DNA from: a virus
IMG/VR virus record: IMGVR_UViG_3300008267_000118
Span: 1-40,128 of that record
DNA length: 40,128 bases
Direction: 5' to 3' (one strand)
Within the stretch, counting starts at the first letter, position 1; each line of letters starts with the position of its first letter. Below the pieces are notes generated by a model, which was not told where the DNA came from, ran no database searches, and was given only the letters and a program-made list of their open reading frames with translations. Positions 13,418 through 20,435 of this stretch are shown piece by piece. A program made the translations under genes and the position numbers.

Positions 13418-15002
13418 GGCCTGCCCTCAGTGCAACAGCAAGAACAACCTGGCCAGATACGACGACGGCCACGCCACCTGCTTTGGCTGTGGCTACCAAG
13501 AACAACCACCCAAAGGGGAGAAGCTGCGACCCATCGAACCAATGCCACCACCCACCACACCATTGCTTGACTTCATCACCGTCAAGCCATTGGACAAGCG
13601 GGGCATCCTCGAAGAAACCTGCAAGCTGTTCGGCTACGGCTACTCCAGTCACAACGGACAGCCTGTCCAGGTCGCTGCCTACCGGGACCAACACGGCAAG
13701 GTGGTTGCCCAGCATGTCCGCAGTGCAGACAAGCGGTTCCGCTGGCTAGGTGACACCAGCAACATGCAGCTATGGGGTCAACACCTCTGGAGGCAGGGGA
13801 TCGGTGCCAGCGGTGGAGCCTTTGTCGTTGTCACCGAGGGCGAGATCGACGCCCTGTCGGTCAGCCAGGTGCAAGGCAACCGCTATCCCGTGGTGTCCCT
13901 TCCCAATGGTGCGCAGTCAGCCAAGAAATACCTGGCTGCCAACGCACCATGGCTGTCGCAGTTTCAGCGCATCGTGCTCTGCTTTGACAGCGACGAGCCC
14001 GGGGAGAAGGCAGCTGCTGAAGCGTTGACCGTCCTGCCCCTGGGCAAAGTGGCCATCTGCCGGCTGCCACGCAAGGACGCCAACGAAATGCTGGTGGCAG
14101 GTGAAGGCGACCAGCTGCGTGACCTGCTCTGGAAGGCCACGCCATCCAGGCCTGACGGCATCGTCAATGCCGGCGAGCTATGGGATGAACTGGTCAAGCC
14201 AGGTGCGACAGCTATCTGCCAATACCCCTGGCCACAACTGAACGCCATGACCCGTGGCTTCAGGAAGGGAGAGATGACCACCATCTGCGCAGGCAGTGGC
14301 GTGGGCAAGTCGTCCGTCTGCCGCGAGGTGGCTCACCACTTCCTCAGGCAGGGACTGCGCGTCGGCTACATCGCCCTGGAGGAGAGCATCAAGCGCACCA
14401 TGCAGGGCATCGTCGGCATTGAACTCGGCAAGCCCATCCACCTGGACTCAGGCCTCGTCACCGAGGACGAACTGCGTGATGGCTTTGATCGGGTGTTCGG
14501 TTCTGGTCGCTGCTTTCTGTACGACCACTTCGGCTCCATGGATCCCGACCACCTAATCAACAAGATCAGGTACCTGGCTGATGCAGAACAGGCTGACGTC
14601 GTCGTGCTTGATCACCTCACCATTGTCATCAGTGGACTCACTGATCTCGATGAGAGGCGGGCCATCGATGTCACCTGCACCAAGCTCCGTCAGGTCGTCG
14701 AGCAGACCGGTATCGGCTTGATCCTGGTGTCCCACCTCAAGCGACCGGAAGGCCGCGGCCATGAGGAAGGGGCCCAGACATCTCTCTCTCAGCTGCGTGG
14801 CAGCCACGCCATCGCCCAGCTCAGCGACCTTTGCATTGGTGCTGAACGCAACCAGCAGGGTGACATCGCTGAACGCAACGAGCTGCAGCTGCGGGTCTTG
14901 AAGAACCGCTTCTCAGGGCAGACCGGGCCCTGCGACAAGCTGCTCTACGACCAGGAGACAGGTCGACTGGTCATTCCCATGTCTCACTACTTCGGTTCCT
15001 AA
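13392..15002 (+). CDS. primase-helicase, T7 gp4-like
   Basis: A 536-residue bifunctional protein. The N-terminal zinc motif has C11, C14, C30 and C33 (CPQC, CFGC). The Toprim-type primase part has VVTEGEIDALSVSQ and VLCFDSDEPGEKA. The RecA-type helicase part has Walker A GSGVGKSS at 301-308, Walker B VVLDHLT and a later SHLKRPEGRGHEEGAQ-type sensor region. It unwinds the fork and makes primers. The chain ends at RLVIPMSHYFGS, without the long acidic tail that T7 gp4 uses to bind its DNA polymerase. The ATG at 13392 overlaps endonuclease I. Confidence 0.95.
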   Translation: MPSKFLKHEACPQCNSKNNLARYDDGHATCFGCGYQEQPPKGEKLRPIEPMPPPTTPLLDFITVKPLDKRGILEETCKLFGYGYSSHNGQPVQVAAYRDQHGKVVAQHVRSADKRFRWLGDTSNMQLWGQHLWRQGIGASGGAFVVVTEGEIDALSVSQVQGNRYPVVSLPNGAQSAKKYLAANAPWLSQFQRIVLCFDSDEPGEKAAAEALTVLPLGKVAICRLPRKDANEMLVAGEGDQLRDLLWKATPSRPDGIVNAGELWDELVKPGATAICQYPWPQLNAMTRGFRKGEMTTICAGSGVGKSSVCREVAHHFLRQGLRVGYIALEESIKRTMQGIVGIELGKPIHLDSGLVTEDELRDGFDRVFGSGRCFLYDHFGSMDPDHLINKIRYLADAEQADVVVLDHLTIVISGLTDLDERRAIDVTCTKLRQVVEQTGIGLILVSHLKRPEGRGHEEGAQTSLSQLRGSHAIAQLSDLCIGAERNQQGDIAERNELQLRVLKNRFSGQTGPCDKLLYDQETGRLVIPMSHYFGS

Positions 15003-15012
15003 CCCACCACCC

Positions 15013-15240
15013 ATGAACTGCCCAAGCTGTGACGGCGCCTTGATGCGCGTCGTCTTCACACGCATGACATCTGGCGAGTCCATCGTCCGGCGACGTAAGT
15101 GCAGGATCTGCGATTACGGCTGGTACACGGTGGAACTACCCATCCCCAACCACGCCGTCATCCACACCAAGAACGCCGTGACCAACGTGTCAGGCCTCAA
15201 CCTCCACAAGGACTACAAGAACATCACCTTCCAACCATGA
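15013..15240 (+). CDS. NrdR-like zinc-ribbon protein
   Basis: A 75-residue protein with MNCPSC near the start and a second pair CRIC at about 33-36, preceded by SGESIVRRRKC and followed by YTVEL. This is the zinc-ribbon pattern of NrdR (CPxC, IRRRR-C-xC, YT-E), but the ATP-cone is missing, so it is not a complete NrdR. It may bind DNA or RNA. It occupies the slot where T7 has its DNA polymerase and is coupled to thyX by ATGA. Confidence 0.7.
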   Translation: MNCPSCDGALMRVVFTRMTSGESIVRRRKCRICDYGWYTVELPIPNHAVIHTKNAVTNVSGLNLHKDYKNITFQP

Positions 15241-15866
15241 CCGTCTCCTTCGTTCACTGCACGCCAGACGCTGAAGGCTTGATCGTCGACATGGCCCGGG
15301 TCAGCAACCCAGCCAACCAAGGCAAGCCAGCCACTGCGCCACGACTCATCTCCTATCTCATCAAGCACAAGCATTGGTCTCCATTTGAGATGGCAGGCCT
15401 GTGCCTCAAGATCGAAACCGAACGGGACATCTCAGCCCAGATCATCCGACACCGGTCGTTCTCCTTCCAAGAGTTCAGCACCAGGTACGCAGCGACCGTG
15501 ATCGCCGAGTGCCCACTCCAACGCTTCCAAGATCCAACCAATAGGCAGAACAGCCTCGACGCTGTCGACGACGTCAGTCAGCAGTATTGGTCGGAACGCA
15601 CTGCCTCCGTCATCGCTGACAGCTGGCGCCTGTACGACGAGCTGTTGCGCAATGGCATGGCAAAGGAGACAGCACGTCGCATCCTGCCCCTCTGCACCCC
15701 CACCACCATGTACATGCACGGGACCCTGCGCTCCTGGATCCACTACCTCGAGATCCGTTGCTCAGCTGAGACGCAGTTGGAGCACAGGCAGGTTGCCGAG
15801 TCATGCAAGGCAATCTTTGTTGCCAAGTTCCCTGCCATCTCCACCGCCCTGAACTGGACCGTCTGA
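15237..15866 (+). CDS. thyX: flavin-dependent thymidylate synthase ThyX
   Basis: A 209-residue ThyX. The signature RHRSFSFQEFSTRY is at 71-84, fitting RHRxxSxxExSxRY, and HWSPFEM lies about 20 residues before it. The C-terminal part carries ETARRILPL and the HYLEIRCSAETQLEHR segment that supplies substrate-binding Arg residues. It methylates dUMP to dTMP with methylene-tetrahydrofolate, FAD and NADPH, raising the thymidine supply for replication. The size is in the normal range. It sits inside the replication module directly before the exonuclease. Confidence 0.95.
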   Translation: MTVSFVHCTPDAEGLIVDMARVSNPANQGKPATAPRLISYLIKHKHWSPFEMAGLCLKIETERDISAQIIRHRSFSFQEFSTRYAATVIAECPLQRFQDPTNRQNSLDAVDDVSQQYWSERTASVIADSWRLYDELLRNGMAKETARRILPLCTPTTMYMHGTLRSWIHYLEIRCSAETQLEHRQVAESCKAIFVAKFPAISTALNWTV

Positions 15867-15867
15867 C

Positions 15868-16623
15868 ATGACTCTTCTGATCGACGCTGACTGGCTGATC
15901 TACTCAGCCTGTGCTGCCTGTGAGACCGACATCCGTTGGGATGAATGGATCAACACCCTTCACCTCGAGCAGGCTGACGTCAAGGACTACATCTCCTCCC
16001 GTCTGTCCTACTGGCGTGACATCACCGGCCACAAGGAAGTGGTGATGTGCCTGTCGGACTACCCCACCTTCCGGCATGAGATCCACAAGGAGTACAAGGC
16101 CAACCGCATCGGCAAGCGCAAGCCCCTTGGCCTCCGTGACATCCGCCTTTGGGTCGAGCAGTCCTATGCCACTCGCACCTGCATTGGCCTGGAAGCCGAC
16201 GACGTCATGGGTGTGCTGGCCACCGGTGGCTACTACCACGACCCGATCATCGTCAGCATCGACAAGGACATGCGCACCCTTCCTTGCCAACTACTGGCTG
16301 GCGACGAGGTGGTGACCATCCACCTCGCTGATGCCAACCGGACCTGGATGCAGCAGGCCCTGACCGGTGATGCCACCGATAACTACCAGGGGCTGAAGGG
16401 GTTTGGACCCGTCACTGCTGCCAAGGCCTTGGCTGACGCTACAACCCTCCCTGAACTCTGGGACAAGGTCACTGCTGCCTACAAAAAAGGAGGACGCGCC
16501 TACCAAGACGCACTGCTCAACGCACGCCTGGCTCGCATCCTCCGTCATGGCGATTACGACTTCGCCTCTGGCGACATCCGCCTGTGGGACCCAGGCGTCG
16601 ATCCCTCTATGAAGGTGGCTTGA
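15868..16623 (+). CDS. 5'-3' exonuclease, T7 gp6-like
   Basis: A 251-residue FEN/PIN-type nuclease. Acidic metal-binding motifs appear in order: LLIDADW (residues 3-9), LEADDVMG, VSIDKDM and TGDATDNYQGLKGFGP, the last with the helix-hairpin-helix type segment. In T7 this enzyme removes primers and degrades host DNA to nucleotides. It is the last plus-strand gene. Its 3' end overlaps the opposing minus-strand gene by 17 bases. Confidence 0.93.
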   Translation: MTLLIDADWLIYSACAACETDIRWDEWINTLHLEQADVKDYISSRLSYWRDITGHKEVVMCLSDYPTFRHEIHKEYKANRIGKRKPLGLRDIRLWVEQSYATRTCIGLEADDVMGVLATGGYYHDPIIVSIDKDMRTLPCQLLAGDEVVTIHLADANRTWMQQALTGDATDNYQGLKGFGPVTAAKALADATTLPELWDKVTAAYKKGGRAYQDALLNARLARILRHGDYDFASGDIRLWDPGVDPSMKVA

Positions 16624-16771
16624 CCCCCAGGTCCTGGTACATCGCATTGATGCGGGTGTCCCTGCTCACAGGAACGCCCGCTTGGATGTCCTGCTTGGCG
16701 TCACGCATGGCATCCATGGCATTGGTCATCCCCTTGCCCAGGCCAGCGCCGACGCCACCTGCGTTCATCAT
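16607..16771 (-). CDS. tiny hypothetical protein at the convergent end
   Basis: A 54-residue frame starting MMNAGGVGAGLGKGMTNAMD, Gly/Ala/Met-rich then polar, ending YQDLGVKPPS. It is the last gene of the minus-strand run and overlaps the exonuclease tail in opposite direction. Composition is plausible for a small virion or membrane-associated peptide; a weak GAGGTG lies about 14 bases upstream. Function unknown. Confidence 0.5.
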   Translation of the reverse strand: MMNAGGVGAGLGKGMTNAMDAMRDAKQDIQAGVPVSRDTRINAMYQDLGVKPPS

Positions 16772-16787
16772 CGTTGGGCTACACACC

Positions 16788-16946
16788 TCAGCCCCTCCGC
16801 TTGCGAGACATGCCTGCCTCGCTCAATGCAATGGCCAATGCCTGCCGAGGATTCTTTACGACAGGGCCGCCCTTGCCGCTATGAAGTTCGCCCTTCTTGT
16901 ACTCGCGCAGCACCTTGCCAACCTTCTTCTCACCCTTGCCTTTCAT
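16788..16946 (-). CDS. DUF6496-like small basic protein
   Basis: A 52-residue protein starting MKGKGEKKVGKVLREYKKGE, with LHSGKGG and NPRQALAIALSEAG. This is the pattern I recognise as DUF6496, a short basic family frequent in phages, often near late genes. Its role is unknown. The ATG overlaps the stop of the preceding gene (ATGA), which supports both. Confidence 0.8.
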   Translation of the reverse strand: MKGKGEKKVGKVLREYKKGELHSGKGGPVVKNPRQALAIALSEAGMSRKRRG

Positions 16947-17128
16947 TGCTTGGCCCTCTTTGAGATGACGCCTGCCAGGATCTCGACGACCCGGTAGAGC
17001 CTCACGATAAGGCGGCTGTACTTGTCCAGCTGTTGGTTGTCCTTCGGCGTAGGGGTCATGTTCACCCAGACCACAGCGGCCCCGTGAATGGCCACGGCCA
17101 AGGCGACATAGTCAGCAACCCGATCCAT
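16943..17128 (-). CDS. small membrane protein (TPTPKDN type)
   Basis: A 61-residue protein with an N-terminal hydrophobic segment (DYVALAVAIHGAAVVWV), then NMTPTPKDNQQLDKYSRL and a basic C-terminal helix (VVEILAGVISKRAKQ). I recall this TPTPKD pattern from small phage proteins of unknown function. A holin or pore-related role is possible because it follows a second membrane protein after the tail genes. I chose the ATG at 17128; the frame also extends to a TTG at 17173. Confidence 0.65.
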   Translation of the reverse strand: MDRVADYVALAVAIHGAAVVWVNMTPTPKDNQQLDKYSRLIVRLYRVVEILAGVISKRAKQ

Positions 17129-17169
17129 TGCACTCAAGGAGATGGACAACACCAGCCTGCCAGCTGTCG

Positions 17170-17424
17170 TCAAGACTGGCCGTCGGTACGCACCTCGATC
17201 TTGCTGACCCGCTGCTCCAAGCTGTTCAGCCTGCCAAATGTCTCCTTGCGGTCTGCCTTGATGTCGACGTGCAGCTGCTCCAGGCGGCTGGCCACGTTAT
17301 CGACGCTGGCGGCCAATCGAATCACGGCATCCCTGCCTTCCCTTGATCGACCACCCAGGCTGCCAACACCCATCGCACCAACGGTGATGGCTGCGCCGAC
17401 GACGGCAGCAAGGACTTCAACCAT
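17170..17424 (-). CDS. membrane-anchored coiled-coil protein, holin candidate
   Basis: An 84-residue protein. An N-terminal hydrophobic segment (VLAAVVGAAITVGAMGVGSL) is followed by a charged helical region (about 30-80) with heptad-like spacing (ASVDNVASRLEQLHVDIKAD, LEQRVSKIEVRT). One span plus a cytoplasmic helix resembles some class II-like holins or spanin-like proteins. It lies after the fibre genes, where T7 has its holin gp17.5. The assignment rests on position and topology only. It follows the terminator at 17461-17488. Confidence 0.55.
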   Translation of the reverse strand: MVEVLAAVVGAAITVGAMGVGSLGGRSREGRDAVIRLAASVDNVASRLEQLHVDIKADRKETFGRLNSLEQRVSKIEVRTDGQS

Positions 17425-17460
17425 GGACCCGTCGGCTTCTACCCGGCCAGCCTACCGACC

Positions 17461-17488
17461 AAGAAAAAGGGGAGCCATCAGCTCCCCT
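17461..17488 (-). terminator. rho-independent terminator after the fibre cluster
   Basis: On the minus strand AGGGGAGC and GCTCCCCT form an 8-bp perfect stem with a 5-base loop, followed by TTTTCTT. The TGA of the 45-residue gene lies in the loop, so a ribosome reaching the stop would cover the stem. Confidence 0.85.
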
Positions 17489-17615
17489 GTCCTCTTGTTT
17501 TCTTCCGCCCATGGTTGGGCTTGGATCGTTTCCCTTGGCCCTGCCTGGTCAGTTTGGGTGGCCCTTGTTTGTGGGATACCCGGCCAAGCGATCCGGTCTT
17601 TGCTTTGACTGCCAT
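17478..17615 (-). CDS. 45-residue basic cyanophage-type protein
   Basis: It begins MAVKAKTGSLGRVSHKQGPP and ends in GRKKTRGQGS; the whole chain is strongly basic with no hydrophobic core. I associate this K-T-LGRV-HK ... TRQG ... RGQG pattern with short conserved cyanophage proteins of unknown function, so it is also a hint about the host. Its start overlaps the previous stop (TGATG), and its stop lies in the loop of the terminator. It may bind nucleic acid, by composition only. Confidence 0.75.
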   Translation of the reverse strand: MAVKAKTGSLGRVSHKQGPPKLTRQGQGKRSKPNHGRKKTRGQGS

Positions 17616-17848
17616 CAGCTCAACCCGAACAGCTCTTTCAATTCCGCCACAGTCAGCCCAGCGGCCTCGAGCTTCTGCTCAGTTGTAAGTACCGGGGCAG
17701 GTTCGGGCTCGGGCGCAGGCTCGGGCATGTTGCCAGTAGCGACCCACTCCAGATAGGCGGCGTAGTCGGTGTTGGCGGGGTCGGGTGGGATGAAGGCGTT
17801 ATCCGCGAGGCGGAGGATGGTGTCGCCGGTGGTGAGTTGGTAGGTCAT
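17615..17848 (-). CDS. tail-fibre accessory / assembly-type protein
   Basis: A 77-residue protein with FIPPDPANTDYAAYLEWVAT near the start, a Pro/Glu linker (PEPAPEPEPAP) and a C-terminal helix (LTTEQKLEAAGLTVAELKEL). The IPxDPxNxDYxxYLxW motif is frequent in short proteins beside phage tail fibres, some acting as assembly factors. The position, 2 bases after the large fibre protein, agrees. Exact role not shown. Confidence 0.65.
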   Translation of the reverse strand: MTYQLTTGDTILRLADNAFIPPDPANTDYAAYLEWVATGNMPEPAPEPEPAPVLTTEQKLEAAGLTVAELKELFGLS

Positions 17849-17850
17849 GG

Positions 17851-18909
17851 TTACAGCTCTGCAGAGGCGGTGTAATGAATGGCGTGAGCACTATTTGCCG
17901 GGCTCATCGCGCTGTTGCTACAGAACAGCCGAAACCCTCGCGTACCTACACTGGCCACTCCAGCATTACCTACGTTTGAGTTTGTGCTGAGATTGTACAG
18001 AACACCAGTCGCACCATTTAACGGGGAGTAGATGGTAACTGTAGGTGTTGCCCTTTTCTGCTGTTGATATTGGGAAGAGCCGTAGTTATAAAAGTCCCCA
18101 ACATTTATGTTCACATAAAACAGGCAGCTGGCAGTGTTTCCAGTGGTGCCTACAGCAACGCCATCAAAGGAAGTCTCAAAATACCTCTGACACAACGCCA
18201 GCTCCTGCCCGTAGCTCCTGCACTCAAACGGGGTGGCGACGGTGCCCGGTTCAAACTGCACTTGCGCCAGGTCGAACGTGTAAGTGGTGTTGAGTGGCAC
18301 CATAAAGGTTATGCCAACATAGTGGTTTGTGCCGACGGTCTTTCCGCTGATAGACGCGAGAGACACTGTGTAGGTGTACTTTGTCCAGGTTGAACTGAGC
18401 ACCACGTTTGATGCCAATGTATATGCAACCTGTGTTGACCCACCTGATCCAAAGGTCTGGGTGGCAAAAATGTTTGGCAAAGTACCAGTACCCTTGGCAT
18501 AAAAGCTAAGAGTTGCCGTTTGCCCGGCTAGGGTACGAACATCTTCAATTCGCTGTTCAATCCAGCAGTTACCAGCGGTTTGGCCACTGGCTGCAGAAGT
18601 GATTTGCCAGCGTTGAAAAAATGTTGGCTCACCCGGTACGTCGGTTTGGCCTGGGGTAAAGGCTTGTTGGCCAAGAGACCCTGCGCCGCCTGTGCCGCTT
18701 GAATTAGCAACCCAGCGATCTGCCCAATAGTAATTGGTAATAGGCGCTACCCAAGTTGCAGTCGATGTGCCCCTTTGCCAGATGTCAAAGTTGCCATTGA
18801 TGATGCGGTTCCTGGCGCCAGAGATCGGGCCGCCGTTGATGGAGCTGAGGGTGGCTGCGGTGCCGGTGTTGGATGGGCCGGCGAGGTTGGTTACGTTGAG
18901 TGTGCTCAT
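17851..18909 (-). CDS. receptor-binding tail-fibre protein, jelly-roll type
   Basis: A 352-residue protein. It has NRIINGNFDIWQRGTS (about 34-49), then YYWADRWVANSSG, a beta-rich body with FFQRWQITSAASGQTAGN, and ELALCQRYFETSF (about 235-247). This combination is typical of phage and prophage fibre or carbohydrate-binding proteins in which a jelly-roll domain binds surface glycans. It probably contributes to host recognition together with the neighbouring fibre proteins. No enzymatic motif seen. Confidence 0.75.
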   Translation of the reverse strand: MSTLNVTNLAGPSNTGTAATLSSINGGPISGARNRIINGNFDIWQRGTSTATWVAPITNYYWADRWVANSSGTGGAGSLGQQAFTPGQTDVPGEPTFFQRWQITSAASGQTAGNCWIEQRIEDVRTLAGQTATLSFYAKGTGTLPNIFATQTFGSGGSTQVAYTLASNVVLSSTWTKYTYTVSLASISGKTVGTNHYVGITFMVPLNTTYTFDLAQVQFEPGTVATPFECRSYGQELALCQRYFETSFDGVAVGTTGNTASCLFYVNINVGDFYNYGSSQYQQQKRATPTVTIYSPLNGATGVLYNLSTNSNVGNAGVASVGTRGFRLFCSNSAMSPANSAHAIHYTASAEL

Positions 18910-18911
18910 GA

Positions 18912-19544
18912 TCAGCCCTCCAGAAGCAAATTGATGTTGCCACCGTCAAAGGTGTCGGTGCCGTTGACGGTCGTGATGCGGACGCGATCCAGGGTGCCGG
19001 AGAGGGTTTTGGAGCCTCCGCTATAAGAGGCAGCATTGGCACTATGCGGACCGAGTGTTCCGGATTCGCACCAAGTATTGCTTCCAGTTAATAGAATACT
19101 TACAACACCGGAATAAAGAGTTGCGGCCGCCTGTGCGCCAGAGGCTGACACGCGGAAGCTGGTTGAATTGTAGTCAGTTGCGCCAGGGCCGCCAAAAGAA
19201 GCAGAGCCAGCATATGTTGAAGTGGCATCAATGCCAGAATTCGTTCCTAATTGAATTGCAAAAGGCGATAATCCGCTTCCACTCACCCCGCTAAACATCA
19301 CCGTCACACGCTTCACCCAGCTCGGAATTCCGGTGAAGTCGATTGCGGTGCCGCTGGTGCTGTTCTGAGCGGTGGCGAGCACCATGCGGCCATTAACCCA
19401 GCTCAGATTGCCCGCGCCATCGGTGCCGAGGATGTTGCCAGCTGAGCCATTCCCAGTCGGTAACACCAGCGTGTTGTTTGCCCCTACGGCAGGGCTGTCG
19501 ATCTCGGTGTAGCCGGAGGTGGAGCCGTTAAGTCTGAGGGTCAT
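18912..19544 (-). CDS. tail-fibre-like protein
   Basis: A 210-residue beta-type protein. The N-terminus has MTLRLNGSTSGYTEIDSPAV and an LVLPTGNGSAGNILGTDGAG linker, usual in fibre shafts; the C-terminal ~150 residues are Gly/Ser/Thr-rich with SWVKRVTVMFSGVSGSG, resembling small receptor-contact domains. The ATG overlaps the preceding stop. Likely one of a set of alternative or stacked fibre tips. Confidence 0.7.
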   Translation of the reverse strand: MTLRLNGSTSGYTEIDSPAVGANNTLVLPTGNGSAGNILGTDGAGNLSWVNGRMVLATAQNSTSGTAIDFTGIPSWVKRVTVMFSGVSGSGLSPFAIQLGTNSGIDATSTYAGSASFGGPGATDYNSTSFRVSASGAQAAATLYSGVVSILLTGSNTWCESGTLGPHSANAASYSGGSKTLSGTLDRVRITTVNGTDTFDGGNINLLLEG

Positions 19545-19954
19545 TGGTTCACCTCCAGGGCGGTCTTGATTTCATCAGGGGTAGACGCCATTTCAATCAC
19601 GTCTTGGATCAGGGCGTACTTCTCGCGGATGGCCTGACGAGCCTCCTCCGCTGCAGCTGCGTCAGCTCCGGGGATCTGTTTCATGATCACCTCGTCAAAG
19701 GGCTTGAACTCCTCGGCACGTTGTTGGCGGCGAAGGTCGTGCCCCAGGGCCTTGCACTTGTCTAGGTCGTGGTCGATGCAGCAGTCACCCATCACCCACG
19801 CATTGCGGAAGTAGCGGTCGGTGGGAATGTCAGCTTCATCAACGATTTCGTAGGTCACGCCCTCGGGGACATCCTTCAGGGCTAGCTCAACGGACTCGGC
19901 GGGGATGATCACCGCGACGCCGCCTTCAGGAGTTGGGTAGATGATTCGTTTCAT
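19541..19954 (-). CDS. tail-fibre-associated protein (MKRIIYPTPEGG family)
   Basis: A 137-residue protein from the ATG at 19954: MKRIIYPTPEGGVAVIIPA, then YEIVDEADIPTDRYFRNAW, a Cys-containing middle (GDCCIDHDLDKC) and a helical C-terminus. I know this N-terminal pattern from proteins encoded next to tail fibres in many phages; an assembly or chaperone function is often supposed. An upstream extension to 20029 lies in the previous gene and was not used. Confidence 0.7.
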   Translation of the reverse strand: MKRIIYPTPEGGVAVIIPAESVELALKDVPEGVTYEIVDEADIPTDRYFRNAWVMGDCCIDHDLDKCKALGHDLRRQQRAEEFKPFDEVIMKQIPGADAAAAEEARQAIREKYALIQDVIEMASTPDEIKTALEVNQ

Positions 19955-19958
19955 GGTG

Positions 19959-20432
19959 TTAGCGGAAGATGGCGACGTGAACGTATTGCTGATCTTCGGA
20001 CGCTGTACTACTCGAGAACGTAGTAGCAACTCTTACGGCAGTGGTTGTAGGCGCAGCGGCAGCCGGAGCACTAAATACTCTGCTTGTGTTTCCGGTGATG
20101 TTTAGATTACACGCTCCGCAGACTGCATAGTTTGCATCCGCCAACGCCGTCGTAAAGTTCACCGTATAGTCCCCCACGCCGTTATCCGTAATACTGCTCA
20201 CGTTGTAGCTACCGCGAATAGCCACGGTGCCAGTGCCGTTGAAGTTCACCCAGGCTTTGCAAAGGCCGCTTTGTTCGGCACTACCCATCTTGTCAATGGT
20301 GACAGCGTTAGACGCCAGCTTGGCGTTCGTAACAGCAGCCGTTGCTAGATCAGCCTCGTTAACGCAGCCGTTCTCAAGGCCGCCGACGCTGATGCCACTG
20401 ATCGTTCCTGAACCGTTGATTGAGATAGGCAT
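19959..20432 (-). CDS. tail-fibre tip or accessory protein
   Basis: A 157-residue protein beginning MPISINGSGTISGISVGGL, followed by DLATAAVTNAKLASNAVTID and a beta-rich C-terminal domain. The ING-GTI-GIS-GGL start and the AVT-AKLA shaft motif are common in cyanophage fibre proteins. It starts 3 bases after the gp17-like fibre, so it probably works with it in adsorption. Confidence 0.7.
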   Translation of the reverse strand: MPISINGSGTISGISVGGLENGCVNEADLATAAVTNAKLASNAVTIDKMGSAEQSGLCKAWVNFNGTGTVAIRGSYNVSSITDNGVGDYTVNFTTALADANYAVCGACNLNITGNTSRVFSAPAAAAPTTTAVRVATTFSSSTASEDQQYVHVAIFR

Positions 20433-20435
20433 GAG

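Noticed and set aside
15013-15240. Zn-ribbon protein as a complete NrdR regulator
   Set aside because: It has the zinc-ribbon pattern but no ATP-cone, and no ribonucleotide reductase gene is present.
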